Shown here: one piece after another, positions 1-11,864 of the stretch
How positions within the stretch are numbered: the first letter of the stretch is position 1
How the letters are laid out: the number at the start of each line of letters is the position of its first letter
Source of the DNA: Megalonaias nervosa
Taxonomy: Eukaryota > Mollusca > Bivalvia > Unionida > Unionidae
Assembly: GCA_016617855.1 (NCBI GenBank)
Contig: JAECUM010001749.1
Coordinates: 1-64,000 of the forward strand
Direction: 5' to 3'
Length of the DNA stretch: 64,000 nucleotides
Translations under genes and position numbers: made by a program
Notes under the pieces: generated by a model
Told to the model about the DNA's origin: nothing
Seen by the model: only the letters and a program-made list of their open reading frames with translations
Databases searched by the model: none

Positions 1-487
1 CGACCAAGAAAAGAGAGGAAAATACTCTAAGATGGACAAGGATTACATTGGGGGGGGGGGGCACTGCCCTGGAAGTAATATTTGCGAGCAAAAAATGTTT
101 ATGTCATTCTTATGAAGTCTTTATGCCAAGACACATTGCTGAGGCAGGTAATGGTAATTTATGGCCACATACGACAAAATAAAGCTCTGTCAGCTCGAGT
201 CTTTAAGTGAATTCTCCGGGCATCCCGATTATTATGCCAAATAGCATATTTATATTACAATTGCACGATTCTTCTTCAAATTGACTTGGTTACCTGAGGT
301 TTAATTGGATTAGATCATTGCATTTTCCTCAGACAAGTATGTCAGTTACATAAGAAAGTCATGCCGTATTAATACAGTTTGCAAAATGCATTTAATTTTC
401 GCTTAAATTTAGTTAATTCATAAACAAATCTGAAAACATTTTTAAAGATTATAACATTATTTTGGTTTCTGCTAATGTACATGTCAG
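1..487. other. non-coding flank upstream of the PLAC exon
   Basis: AT-rich sequence with no open frame worth calling. It holds a run of twelve or so G at about 50-61. It ends in an acceptor AG at 486-487, so it is best read as the intron before the PLAC exon. Confidence 0.5.
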
Positions 488-628
488 ATGCGAGGCCTGG
501 ATGTGAGTATGGTGACCTTACTCCCAGGTGTCAACTTATTCGCCAGAGACCTCACCTTTGTTACCTGGGAGAAAATCAGCGGCTCTGTTGTGTTACGTGT
601 CCCCGCCTAGTCGATCAATCACAGCCAG
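488..628 (+). CDS. exon encoding a PLAC (protease and lacunin) domain, partial host gene
   Basis: A 141-bp open stretch lies between an acceptor AG (486-487) and a donor GTAAAAAG (629 onward). It starts with two bases of a split codon and ends with one, so it is a symmetric phase 1-1 exon, as is common for extracellular modules. The 46 complete codons hold six cysteines spaced C-x8-C-x9-C-x8-CC-x2-C, ending LCCVTC; this is the PLAC pattern. PLAC domains sit near the C-terminus of ADAMTS and ADAMTS-like proteins, papilin and lacunin, which are secreted matrix proteins. The other exons are not visible here, so the parent gene cannot be named. Base composition is richer in G+C than the flanks, which supports coding. 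Seen: the cysteines and splice sites. Inferred: the family. Confidence 0.75.
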
Positions 629-733
629 GTAAAAAGTCACTTAATAAGTAATGTTTGAGATTTTTAAAGAAGAATTTATTCATTTTCTCTTGCTAGCGAA
701 GTTTTGTTTTACAAAGAATCAGTCTATCTTTAT

Positions 734-850
734 GCGTGAATTAATAAATGAAAATTTATAATTGATAATTAGACATGAATTAATAAATGGTAATGTATAA
801 CTGATGATTAGAAATGAATTGATAAATAATAATATACAACTGAAAAGTAG
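734..850. repeat. 39-bp tandem repeat, three copies
   Basis: Units begin at about 734, 773 and 812, each opening with a TGAATTAATAAAT-like word and ending ATTAGA or AGTAGA. A truncated fourth start is at 851. Copies are diverged, so the array is old. Confidence 0.6.
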
Positions 851-1124
851 AAATGATTAGCTGTATCTGCTGTTTTTGACCACATCGTTTCGACATGAAT
901 ATCTACCACCGTCACTGTCACCATCCCCCGCCGCTTCCAATTTCACTTGAGCTTTTCCATTTAATCAAATCAGGCCTCTGCTGTGGCGAAAATCTCTTAC
1001 TAAATGCACACAATAAGAATTGTGTAGTCCTTTTGACCAGTGTCAAATCTTTATATATATAACAATAGAATAGTGTTACTGTATGCTGGTGGAGCCAGGC
1101 AGACTTGAAATAAGCCAAATTTTG

Positions 1125-1605
1125 GCTTAGTATTCTCATTGTGGCTCATTAACAAGCAATGTGTGGCTCGTTAACAAGCACTTTATAGTTCGCCAAATTT
1201 AGTTATTTATTTTATAGTTGCTCTTTGCAAATATTAATTTTACCTCTTAGGAGGAAACCAAATTTTTGCTAAATGTATTCTCAGCCAAAATCTGGCTACT
1301 GTCTCAATGCCATTTTGCATAACGTACATCTGTGCTGTTAGAAACCCAAATCTATGTAACTGTATGATTAGCCAAATTTGGCTATTCACCTCGCCTTCTC
1401 TTTCCATAATGTACATGTATGCTTAGCCAAGATTTGGCTAGTGTCTTCAATACCCTTTAGTATAACCTACAGGTATGATTCTAAGAAACCCAAACTTGCC
1501 TAAATGTATCTTTTAGCCAAACTTGGCTAGCCACTGTAATGTCCATTTTCATATCATACATGTATGGCTCATAGGCAGTAAAAGCAATTTTGGCTAATTG
1601 TATGC
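1125..1605. repeat. array of GCCAAATTTGGC-type palindromes
   Basis: At least seven imperfect copies of a palindrome built from GCCAAA and TTTGGC half-sites, often framed as TTAGCCAAATTTGGCTA, start near 1125, 1192, 1283, 1372, 1428, 1516 and 1588. Spacing is irregular (about 55-90 bp). Intervening sequence also repeats loosely, with words such as ACATGTATG and GAAACCCAAA. The array lies in the left large repeat and is mirrored in the right copy at about 30325-30800. Confidence 0.7.
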
Positions 1606-1869
1606 TTGGAGTCTAGAGTTTTAATACAAGTGTTTAAATTCACTATATATTTATTTGTACACCTAACACATAACTTAAAGGGTGTATATTGTAAATAAAA
1701 ATTAAACTGAAAAACATAACATATATATGAAAAACACTATGTGATGAGGTGAGAATTTTATTTACACAATAAATAAGAGTTATTTTGGCGAGGAAACACA
1801 ATAATTACAAGCAGGGAAATGTTAATATCTGACATGTTTTTTGAGTGTCAAGATTCTTTTAGTAGTTGC

Positions 1870-1870
<1 letters not shown>

Positions 1871-1931
<61 letters not shown>
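1871..1931. repeat. (AT)n microsatellite
   Basis: About 60 bp of uninterrupted AT dinucleotide inside the left large repeat. Short open frames here are low-complexity and not genes. Confidence 0.95.
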
Positions 1932-1933
<2 letters not shown>

Positions 1934-2191
1934 AACAAGATAAAATTCTTAGTGGTCTGATGGATGATTCCATTGAATCTAACAAAAGTATATTTTTTCC
2001 TGCATCATATAAAGAAAAATTCCAATGTACGCAATGAATCCTTGTTCATAAAACAATATTTAGTTTAACAAATAAGATCCCTCTTTAGTCAGTCTCTTTA
2101 CTGTTAGTGGTATTTTTCTTCATGAAGGATTCACTAAATCTACATATATAATATTCTTGATTTGTGTTCTCAGGAGTCTAAATGATCTGAG

Positions 2192-3131
2192 TGTTACGTG
2201 ACGAGGCTCGTACAAAGTAACAAAGAAAAGAGTGAAGCCAACAAGCTTTGTAAATTTTAACAGAATAATTTATTTCCCTAGAAAACAAGGTAAAAATATG
2301 AAATAGGACTTACAGTTTGTGAATCTAATCCAAAATTTAATCTTAGAATTTAAAAATATAAGTCCTATCACTAAAACGTTCTAAATGAACCAAAGTTCAA
2401 ACCCCGATGAAGTTCCAATATGGAAGGCAATGACGTCAGATGAGGTTGTTGTACTGATGTCAACAGTTCCTCATTGAATCACAATTTATAATGTTCCAGT
2501 TTAGAATTCCAGAATAATTTCTACTAAATGTCTTTGTCCAAGAATTTTTATGAAGAAGAGCACTTGCATGTTTTCCAGAGAATATAAATTATTAAATCCA
2601 AAAAATAGAAGAATTTTAAAATCTTACTGACATCAACATTAAAAAACACCTTGAGCTCTAAAGGTGTAAACATACGACTGTCTGAAAACACTAAAAAATC
2701 TATTTTAACCCTCAAGTTTAGATCACATGGTGGAGTCACATGGTCACTTAATTTGAACCACGCAGTAAAATAATATGTCAATTAGCACGTAGGCTAGAGT
2801 AGCCCTAGGTAAGAATCAATGATTCCCACACGGGAAATGAATTTAAAAAAAAACTGTTCAAAACAGAGCTAACACGTGGGCCGAACATGACCTTGGTAAT
2901 GACCAATCATTTTCAATCAGTGTTTATGAATTCAGAACCTAGGTCACTAACTAGGTCAGCTAAAAATATAATGTAGCAATACTGAGTTTATCAGGTCAAA
3001 ACAGAAAAGTGAATTTTCCAGCAAAAAAGTCAAATCCAGTGAATAAAGTTATCATAACATGTAATGAAAATAAAAATAAAATAAAAAATTTAAAACTAAC
3101 ACACAAGTAATTTAATTACATATACATAACA
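2192..3131 (-). mobile_element. solo LTR of the Ty3/Gypsy family found at 60249-64000
   Basis: The 940-bp unit begins TGTTACGTG and ends ATAACA, and matches the LTR at 60249-61214 along its length. It is flanked by a perfect 4-bp target duplication, TGAG, at 2188-2191 and 3132-3135. No internal retroelement sequence is present, so it is a solo LTR left by LTR-LTR recombination. The inverted copy of the surrounding repeat near 29632 lacks it, giving a paralogous empty site. It carries a perfect CRE palindrome TGACGTCA at 2431-2438. It is assigned to the minus strand because the coding element at 60249-64000 reads that way with its LTR in the same orientation. Confidence 0.9.
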
Positions 3132-3850
3132 TGAGTGACACTTTAAATTCTTTCATTTTGTATAGTTCAAGCGCTACCTCTGAGATCACAGCTTCTGTAA
3201 CCTAACCATTTTAAATGACTGTCTCATCAGTGAGGTATAGAACATAAGTTTCAACAGTATATTTTCTTCTGTCTGAGTGTTCTCTTCAAGATCCACCTGT
3301 GACTTGCTGAGTGTATACATCTAAAAAAGATAAGTCAATATTTACAAATCACATATACTATTAATGCAGTTTTATTCAAAAGTAAATTTAGCCAGTCCTT
3401 TGAATGATACCCTATGTTTCGGTGCAGATTGTTTTATCGTTACAAGAGAATAAATCAATATTTACATTGATAGTTTTCAAATTGCATTGCAGAAGAAATT
3501 AGGTTAATAACAGACCTTGACCATAAAAATGTGATAGCATTTATTTTGACAATAGTTTTATTACTTAGCTATATTCCTCTATAACAAACAGCTCTATAAT
3601 TGTAGAACATATAAAAAGTGATTAAGACATTTGATCCAGACCTTGCAAAATGACTTTGACTGTAATACATATCACATTTTGATATAAAAAAATCATGGCA
3701 TTATCTCAAAAGCATTAAAGCAAAAGGACAAAATGGGGAAAAGTTTAAGTTAAAATGATCAGTGACCTTCATACCATTTTAACTGTTTATGCAGACAGAA
3801 GTATAGTCAATACAAATTAGTCTGTTTCATCCTTGTTTTTCAGACAATTT

Positions 3851-4184
3851 GTAATTTATATTTTAAAAACTGACATATAGTATTGGCCACCAAATTCGAG
3901 CTTTGCATTTAGTATATGATATACCTTCGGATAACTATACAATTTATGTTCAGTTCCATCAAGTTTTCTCAAATAGCTCTTTAGTTACAATACTAACACA
4001 AAGGTGAAAGATAGCTTCAAAATATTGGCCACTGATGTTGCTTGGACACAAAAAACATTATGTGTAAGTGGTGGTATGTATTTAACCTAAGATTCTTTCA
4101 TTCATTCCAAACTTCTTGAAAGTATAGGAGCAGAAAGGAAAGCATTAAATGAAAATTTTAAATACTTATCCATGACTAAAGCAT
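3851..4184. other. non-coding, nothing recognised
   Basis: AT-rich sequence between the large repeat and a LINE remnant. No gene, RNA or clear repeat is visible. Confidence 0.5.
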
Positions 4185-5330
4185 TTGTCTTCATTGATGT
4201 TTCTCAAAGAGTTTTGAATTTGTAGAATGCAAATATCTAAAATTATATTTATTGTGTTTAAAACATAACAAATCATCCAAACATTTGGGAGCGTGTTTGC
4301 TCGGTATTTTGAAAGTCTCTAGAGCCACAACCCGAAGTCTGCATTCATTTAAATTTGGCAGTAACAGTTTATGATAGCTGCTTCTGAAGTCTTCATCCAC
4401 AAATCTCAGAGCACACTCTTGTATTTGTTCAAGTGTAGCTGTGTTTATGTCACTGCGAAAATGCCAGGCTAAGGGACCGAAATTGAAATTTGAGAGGATC
4501 AATATACATAAGATTATCAGTTTGTTGAGTCTAGTTAGCTCAAGACAGATAGATGCCTTGAAACTTTCCTACAGAGATTTGTTACATGTGTATCAAATTG
4601 TAGTTAACAGTCAATGTAAATTCCAAATAGTTGAAGAATTTCTTCTGAATTTATGAATGCACTGTTTATGTTTCTTACAGGCTTCATACTAAATGTCTTT
4701 TAACCCATAACTAATGCTTGAAACTTTTCAGGGTTGGCTTTCATTCTGTTAGCAGTGAACCAGTCAATCAGAATGTTCGGCTCTGCTTCAAATGTGTTAA
4801 AAAAAATCTGATGAGGAAAAAGAAAAAGTGTATCATCTGCATGGTTATATAAAAAGTCACATCTAATAAAATAAAAGACATCATTGATAAAAGCACTAGA
4901 AAGTAATGGTCCAAGGATCAACTCCCGAGGAACCCCTCTTTTGAATTTTAGACCAACTACTCAAGACACCCTGCAATTTAATTTGCTTCTCATGATTTTA
5001 CAGATAGTTCAGTAAGAGCCTCACCGAGTCATCTGACATACCATAAGCCCTTAACGTGCAAATAAAAATATCATAAGGGAGATACTAAAAAACTTTGGAT
5101 AAATTCATCAGGACTGCAGCTATACATTTGTTTTCATCAAGAGCTTTCCTCCAGTCTTCAAGTAAACATAAAAGAGTGGTCTTGCATCCCACATGTTTGC
5201 TAAAAATGTTTTCAAAAAATGATGCTAACTGGGTCTCAACTGGTATCTCAAACAGTTTCGATATTATGGACAAAACGCTGACAGATTTATTGATCGCTTC
5301 CTGTAGCGTTTTTAAATTTTAACTCTTATC
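4185..5330 (-). pseudogene. LINE reverse transcriptase remnant (CR1/Jockey-like)
   Basis: Read on the minus strand, three broken frames appear in the order expected for a non-LTR reverse transcriptase. At 5273-5085 is the N-terminal palm region, with a DLSK.F segment normally preceding the first catalytic Asp. At 4921-4700 is the part with SILGPLL-like and ADD motifs; the usual YADD reads NHADD, so the tyrosine is lost. At 4502-4191 is the thumb/C-terminal region with IQE.ALRF and ALETFKI segments. The frames are separated by stops and shifts and no endonuclease domain is visible. Sequence up to about 5960 may be its upstream part. The clade is inferred from the motif style. Confidence 0.7.
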
Positions 5331-6255
5331 ATGTTATACACTTTGTCATGGTTAACTTGCTTAAATTCAAACATTGTATCTATGTTACTGTTCACCTTAA
5401 TAGCCTTGATACTCATGGGTTACAGGGTCAAAAGGAACATCCTTACCAATTTCTAATGCCACATTTATATAAAAATTATTGAAGATTTCACATATTTCTC
5501 TGTTGTTATTTACAAATTTTATACCATCAGTGAGAATGATCTTATCATAACCAACTGAACATTTATTAGAAAAATATGGCGTAATAGTTGATCAGAAGTT
5601 CCTAGATTTATGCCCCCTGCACATTACTCTAAATTTCTTTGCTTCCAATAGTTTTCCCATGCTTTTTTAATGATCTGTACTGAGTATATTTTAAACAACA
5701 TATGTTTAGTATATATTTTTTTCCTTTGTTCTCTGTTCACAAAAGGTAATGCTCTTTATGTTGGTATGTATGTTTTATTGGCGCATGTTTGTCTATAACA
5801 GTGAACAGAAGTTTTTCAAGCAACATTGTCAGAGCTGAGAGATTCTGAATGAATACTGGAATACAGGGCAGTAAATAGAGAATTTTGTAAATCATTTACA
5901 TAGTCAATCACACCAAATCTTTGAAACTTCTATGTGATGATATTCTCCTGGCTGCAGAATGCATAGGGTCTCTTAGATGAGTAAAGACCAAATGATAAAA
6001 ATTACTGATAGCAGTAGTCACATTTAAGGTATTTATGCATTGGCCTTGTTTATTTGTAAGAATGAGATCAACACAAGATGGATTACATCCATACTTAAAA
6101 CATATAGGTTTTTTAAATTAAGCATGCCAGATCAAAAATGTCACATATTTTGCATTCTTTAGATACAGTTTCATCCTGTGTGCAGGGACACCTGAACGAT
6201 TAAATGTCATTATCCAGCCACGATTGGGAGTATGATATCTTTTAAAATAAATCCA
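5331..6255. other. non-coding, possibly further LINE decay
   Basis: No open frame or structured RNA is recognised. Its left part could be upstream LINE sequence decayed beyond recognition. Confidence 0.35.

Positions 6256-6325
<70 letters not shown>
6256..6325. repeat. (GT)n(AT)n microsatellite
   Basis: A short GT run passes into about 60 bp of TA dinucleotides. Confidence 0.95.
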
Positions 6326-6329
<4 letters not shown>

Positions 6330-7141
6330 TGTAATAACCTGTATTTATGGAGTGAAATATACATGCATGTATGCTGTATACACTATGTATACAAGCTGTG
6401 CAATTCAGTCTCAATTTTTTTAATCAGTGCAATTACCAGCCAATTCGTCAAATGAGTTAACATTAATATTTCCAATGATTTGATGTTTTGTTTACATTTC
6501 TGATTGTTACCTAGTACAGTAGTCTTATAAAATCCCCCCCCCCCATCTATGTTGATACTTATGGAAATATTGTGGATCTGATATGCAATCTTACTGCATG
6601 CAATTCTTTCCGGAACACACCTGTGTACTGTTTAGACATCGGTATTTGGTAATAGCCATATCTAGCACAAAATTCAAAATGGCCATAGGTTGAGTAGCTA
6701 CAATGTCATAGCCTCGATGTGTCCATAAAGTAGGGGTACTAATATTTGTACTAGGGTTGTGCTATTCCATGTTGATTTACAAGTCGCCAAACACAGGATT
6801 TGATCTGGAAATATTCTGGCACATTTCGCAAAATGAACTCCTCTGCCAATGGTAGCTCAATGGCCATGAGAAATACTGGTAAGTCACAAGTGTATAAAAT
6901 GTACAGCAATATGTGCAGATAAAATTGTCGACAGATTTTTGCAGGTTTTAATTATAGGGCTATATCAGCCACAAAACTGCCAGTAAATATCATTACAGAT
7001 ATGGGGCTGATTTATTGGCTTAACTCTACATGTTTTCAGTTAACAAACATGGGGTATCAAAGTTAGTAACTGTCATTCTTGATAATCTGACTAATTACTA
7101 TTTTTAGTTAACCATTTCAGACTTTACAATATATACTCAAT
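6326..7141. other. non-coding, no gene seen
   Basis: AT-rich sequence with a C-tract at about 6534-6544. No coding or repeat unit is recognised. Confidence 0.4.
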
Positions 7142-7317
7142 AAGTTTACACCAATATTGTTAAGTTTCTGTATGTCATTGTGTTTAAGTTTTGATTTTCT
7201 CTGTTTTATTTCACTTGGTACAAACACATGCTGACTTCTCTTGTCATGCAGCCTATCTTGGTAATATTGTAAAAGTGCATAACTTAACACAAGTTCCGAA
7301 CCATTGCTATGAGCAAC
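7142..7317 (-). CDS. candidate exon of an unrecognised gene
   Basis: On the minus strand an open stretch follows a pyrimidine-rich acceptor ending GCTCATAG and stops at a plausible donor (GTGTAAAC). It encodes about 58 residues, charged and free of low complexity, including VLSYALLQYYQDRLHD and FVPSEIKQRKSKLKHND. I do not recognise the family. The frame continues open a little on both sides, so the exact borders are uncertain. It could also be part of an old transposase. Confidence 0.3.
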
Positions 7318-7329
7318 AGCAGTAAACAT

Positions 7330-8122
7330 GGCATGTACCCCAAAAAATGAACTTATTTTTTTCTTCTTGGCAATATAATCATTAGGTACTAATGTGTAAA
7401 ATATCGAGTTGGTAATTTTTTAAAATATAATTCTTGTGCAGATTTACTAAATGTACTTTTGTGATACTACGTCCTATGTTTGTTTAAAGGTTCTAACAAA
7501 CTGGGGTTTTGTGGGATTTGTAACTGAATCCAAAATAGTAAATCTTATTCAATTTTCATTCACCAAAATAGGTATTAATACTATCATGAATTAACTGTAT
7601 AGTACTAAAATATACCCTGATCTTGTGTGAGATTGTCATATACAGAATTGTACCTCAAGACAATGACTTTGTATTATATCAAGACTGTCATGGTTACGAA
7701 CTCCAACTTTATTCAGGTGTTTTCATAATAAATGATCATCTTGTGTTATGGCTGAAAAGAAATCAAAGTTCAATTTAACTCCATTCTCCCCACATTAGTC
7801 AGTTGTTAAGAGGCATACTCATCCTCAGTGTTATATTCCAATGTAATCTTGTCTGGATCGATCTTGGTGTTACAACATATGGATGGAGAAAGAATATTAT
7901 CATCCAGAATAATTATTTTTATTTCTGACTCTACTGAAAATCTTAACTGGATGTGGGTTATGAAGCCTGATGTGTGTGAGCAAAGCAATGTGTACCATAA
8001 CCTTTTTTATTTAATTTCTTAAACTCCTGCAGAAGAAAGAGGTTTCTAGATCCATTAAACTATATTAACAAAAACATTTTCTTCGGTGTAGATTTTCCTT
8101 TACTTAGTAGTGACAAAACTCA
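7330..8122. other. non-coding, no gene seen
   Basis: AT-rich sequence. Two opposite-strand short frames near 7806-8022 overlap each other and have no recognisable content. Confidence 0.35.
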
Positions 8123-8130
8123 CATTTTAA

Positions 8131-8331
8131 AGTGGTTGTTTTGTTGTTGTTTGGTTTGGCCTTTTATGGTACAGCAACACATGTAGGTTATTTAGTGCCA
8201 AGGCACTTGAATTAAAGTGCCTCGCCCAAGGACACACCATGGTGGCTAACCCAGGCTGGTCTGATGGTAGAATCTGGACCTACATTATGTCACAAGTCCA
8301 GAAAGCTAACCACTGAGCCACTACAGTTCCC
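8131..8331 (-). mobile_element. tRNA-derived SINE
   Basis: Read on the minus strand, the unit begins with a tRNA-like head holding an A-box-like TGGCTCAGTGGTTAGC and a B-box-like GGTCCAGATTC about 35 bp later. A conserved body follows with TGTCCTTGGGCGAGGCA, then a (CAA)n-like tail. Short direct repeats of CATTTTAWA at 8123-8130 and 8332-8340 look like a target duplication. A degenerate acceptor stem rules out a functional tRNA gene. Confidence 0.75.
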
Positions 8332-8340
8332 CATTTTATA

Positions 8341-10190
8341 ACAGAATACCAGTAAACTTTATGCTCAAGAAAGATGGGTGGGGGTATGCATGTTGCATCT
8401 GAAAAAAATGATGGAATTTTTGTTTACATCATATTTTAATCATAAAGTATGAAGCATTTTCTATAATTTTAAGAGGTATCAATCAAGTTAAGAAAAATCA
8501 TATATTCCGTTTGCTGTGAATGTACTAAAATTTATTGTTATTGTTTGATTTTTTGATAGGAAGCTTACTTGGTCTTTTTTCTTTTCAACTTGAATACCTA
8601 ATTTTGTTAACATCATGTCCTAAATCTTCAAGGTTTTGTCTATGAAGTGACAACTATTGATACATGTAGGGAAGTTTTTGTCTATTGCTTTTGATTTTTG
8701 TGGTTCTGGTAGTTGCAGTATTTGTTGATGTATTATTGACCATTTCAGTAATTTAATGAATGCAGAGTATACAGCTCCATAAATGAAATTTAAGGGAAGA
8801 TAATGTCAAATTATGTTTCACTGCAAATATAAATTGTTTAAAATAATAATAGATCATTTATCATACGTATCCAATTGAGCATAATCAAATTATCAGAGCA
8901 GGTGGTTCTATTATTAGTAGTATTGTCAGTATAAGTGTTAGTATTAAGATATCATATACAGGCATGATAAGTATATCATAATGTTTAAATGATGCTCCTT
9001 GTTACAACATAAAATATGTTCAATGAAACAAATTGTTTACTGGTAAATTGGCAGTAAAGGTCTTCACTGGATGATGTTGCATAAACTGTTTTACAATAAA
9101 ACATATATGATGCATCTCAATAATGCTGATGATGTGGAGGAGGAGGATGATTAATAATAATGCAGTTATCTTCATCACTTAATTTCTAACAGATGTGTAA
9201 TTGTTATGTAGCTCATTATCAGTTTGAAACTGGCCTATAATTCCTGGATCTGGACATATCTGGTTCCCTGCTGGTGTGCTGCTAGGGTCTTTACAGGTTA
9301 TTAGGATATCAGTTACACTTGGTTTACATTTAGAACCCCATGGGATGGAATGATGCCAAGTTCAAAACTTCAAGAGTATGGTTATTAGGTTTGATGTCAA
9401 GATTTTTCATTAAAAGTTTTTCAACTCAGGCTCTGTTCTACCATACAGATAAATAAAGTCAAATGCAAGGCTTTTAGAATTGTCCAGTTTGTTTCATATG
9501 TTGTCAATTTAATGGGCAGGTTAACTGTGCAGCAGACAGACTGTATATTGACATTGTACCATATAAATAGCAGTGCTTAGTCTGTTCGCAGTGGCTGTGG
9601 TTTGATTAGTTACAAGTGTCATCACATGTGACTAATTATTGACAAACCTAATGAAACTTATATAATTAGAAGACAGTATTTAAAAACTCTAAAAATCTTA
9701 AATGTGTGCTAGAGGGTGGGTTTGGCATTTATACTCCCAATTATGTTTGTAATGAGCAAAAGCAACTGCACAAATATGAGATCTTTAGACACAAGTTTGG
9801 TTCTGGTAGGGTCAAAACATGCACATACATTTTAATCTTTAAAAATTAGCTTAATTCCCATGCAATACTTCCCCAACCTAAGAATGAGATTGATTTGATA
9901 AAAGTTTGGCGATTATTGTTTAGGTTCTGTTCTTACGGTACTAGATATGCCTGACTACTGCATAGTGAAATGGCAAACTGTTAAGTTATATAAGCCAGAT
10001 GAGTAATTTTAGCCATTTGTTTAAGTGTTTTCACGTCAATTTCCTTTGTGTCACCGAGTTTCATGAAATATTTTTCTCTAGAATAAATTTCTTTTAATTT
10101 CTAATTGTGTTTTTTTATTACGCTAATTTTAATTCCTGTGGGATTTGTGATATATAAAAACCCAAATGCTGTCTCCTGCATGTATTAAAA
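8341..10190. other. non-coding, no gene seen
   Basis: Nearly 2 kb of AT-rich DNA without a coding frame. It contains a short purine-rich stretch near 9130-9155 (GATGATGTGGAGGAGGAGGA). Nothing else stands out. Confidence 0.4.
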
Positions 10191-10194
10191 GGCA

Positions 10195-10372
10195 GCTAAT
10201 CGGGGCATGATTTGCAGTGAATCAATAGTTAGTATATTAGACTCCTGATAAAAATGTTGTGTTCAAATCCTGTTATCAAATCAACCTGGGTTACCTACTG
10301 CAGTGTACCCTTACCTTACTCCAATTCCCTCAGTACTTAGTAACCAACTTGTGTTGATGTACCATAAAAAAA
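10195..10372 (+). mobile_element. possible degenerate tRNA-derived SINE
   Basis: A tRNA-like head is suggested by CAATAGTTAGTATATTAGAC (A-box region) and GTTCAAATCCTG (B-box) about 25 bp later. A body with short CCTTACCTTACTCC words follows. No clear tail or target duplication is seen, so this is tentative. Confidence 0.35.
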
Positions 10373-10479
10373 TCCAGTTCATATTGATTTTACCTATTTT
10401 ACTACATCCTGACAAAAATAATTCTCTAAGCATGATTAATATGTGAAGGTCTCACATGTAATCATACTCTTCCAAGCTT

Positions 10480-11440
10480 TGAATGATATGAACCTATTTA
10501 TCAAATGTTTATCAAATTTACATGAAAAAATATTTTTTATTCATTATCAAATAAATTCCATGTTTTGATCCTATAAGCATTTCTGCTACATTAAATCAAA
10601 ATAATCTTTTTGTCAGAAATAGAGTCCCTATAGTATTTGCAAGGTCAGCCACTCAGATGCAGAATTAGAGTATTAATATGCATGAATATTGATCACAAAA
10701 TTTTTGCCATATCTTGATGAGATAAACCTATTGACCAAGTCTGATCAAATTCATGAAAAATAGTTTCAAGAGCAGTAGCAAGCATGGCTAGTGAGATGTA
10801 GGACCACCACATTATATGTATAGGTCTTGCTTATAGCCTCAGCCATACAACATGTTCATGGTTTATGCATGTAATTGAACAAGGCAGATCTAAATTGGAT
10901 CATAAGCACTGTTTTGCAAGTCATAAGAAACTCTGCCAATCAGATGCGAGGTCACTTCATTACCATACCTTTATCTCACTCATTATAAGTATCATTGTGA
11001 AGCTTGATTATATAAGCCCAATGGCCAAGTTTGATCAAAATTGAATCAGCAATACAGTTTCATGTGGTTAGAACCTCATGTATTTGTGTGCATGTTCACA
11101 TCTTCAATCTAGATCTTGCTGATATAAGCCTATATTCTAAATTTAGTAAATACTGTACTACATGTATAAATAATGCATATGGGGTGGTAACATGCTCAGT
11201 CAGATGAAAGATCACCTTATTATTATTATTAATGGATAACACTCATCAAACTTTTAGGAGAACTTAATGATTTTAGACTATATTGGAAGTATGGCTTTTA
11301 GGCTGGTTAATAAACTCAACTAATCTGATGCATGATCACCTCATGTATATACTTGGATTTTGCTCATTATTAGATTTGTCCAAGATGTTGATATAAGCCC
11401 AAAACCCAAGTTTTATAAAAAAAATTTGATCAGAACTATG
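10480..11440. repeat. degenerate long-period tandem repeat
   Basis: Related blocks recur: a CAGATG-GATCAC-like start near 10653, 10940, 11203 and 11325; an ATATAAGCC block near 10725, 11010, 11123 and 11393; and a GACCAAGTTTGATCAAA-like block near 10735, 11022 and 11406. Spacing is roughly 120-290 bp, so this is an old, eroded array. Confidence 0.45.
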
Positions 11441-11801
11441 GACTCCAAAGTAGCAAATTTGTGACTGTTGAAAGACAGAAGGGGATGTGAAATAAATAAC
11501 ACACACTGGACCATTACATAAACCCACATAGCCTTTTGGCAAGTTGGGGTAAAATATAAGCATCGATAATGTTAAGACAGATTGATAAATTATGTATTCT
11601 CACATTACCTCTAGCCCTTTTGAACATGGATGGTATTTTTCTTCCACATGTCAGCTCTTAAATAGTGGTCCTGTCCCCTCATGAATGGTGTAGTAAAACT
11701 CTCAGAATTAGGCTAATGAATTCATATCTGTAGAAAACCCCTCTTTATTGGTCCACATATATCAATGTCAGCTTTTTCTGTGTAAGATTAAAAATAAGAT
11801 A

Positions 11802-11803
<2 letters not shown>

Positions 11804-11861
<58 letters not shown>
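11804..11861. repeat. (AT)n microsatellite
   Basis: Uninterrupted AT dinucleotides, about 58 bp. Confidence 0.95.

Positions 11862-11864
<3 letters not shown>

Larger units (their letters stand above)
936..3850 (+). repeat. left copy of a large diverged repeat (inverted relative to 29035-30988)
   Basis: Reading this stretch forward matches the reverse complement of 29035-30988 almost end to end, with many small differences. The outer edge falls at about 936-940, where similarity to the end at 30988 stops. The inner edge is near 3850. This copy carries two later insertions: an (AT)n tract at 1871-1931 and a 940-bp solo LTR at 2192-3131. No protein coding is evident, so the family may be a non-autonomous mobile element or a segmental duplication. 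The two arms are separated by about 25 kb. Confidence 0.75.

Noticed and set aside
1819..2037. open frame over the (AT)n tract
   Set aside because: Translation is Tyr-Ile repeats from a microsatellite. The same holds for 6118-6455.
8270..8331. possible tRNA gene
   Set aside because: SINE head with a degenerate stem, followed by a SINE body.
10480..11440. CRISPR-like array
   Set aside because: Repeats are long, diverged and irregular, and the context is eukaryotic. It is a degenerate tandem repeat.
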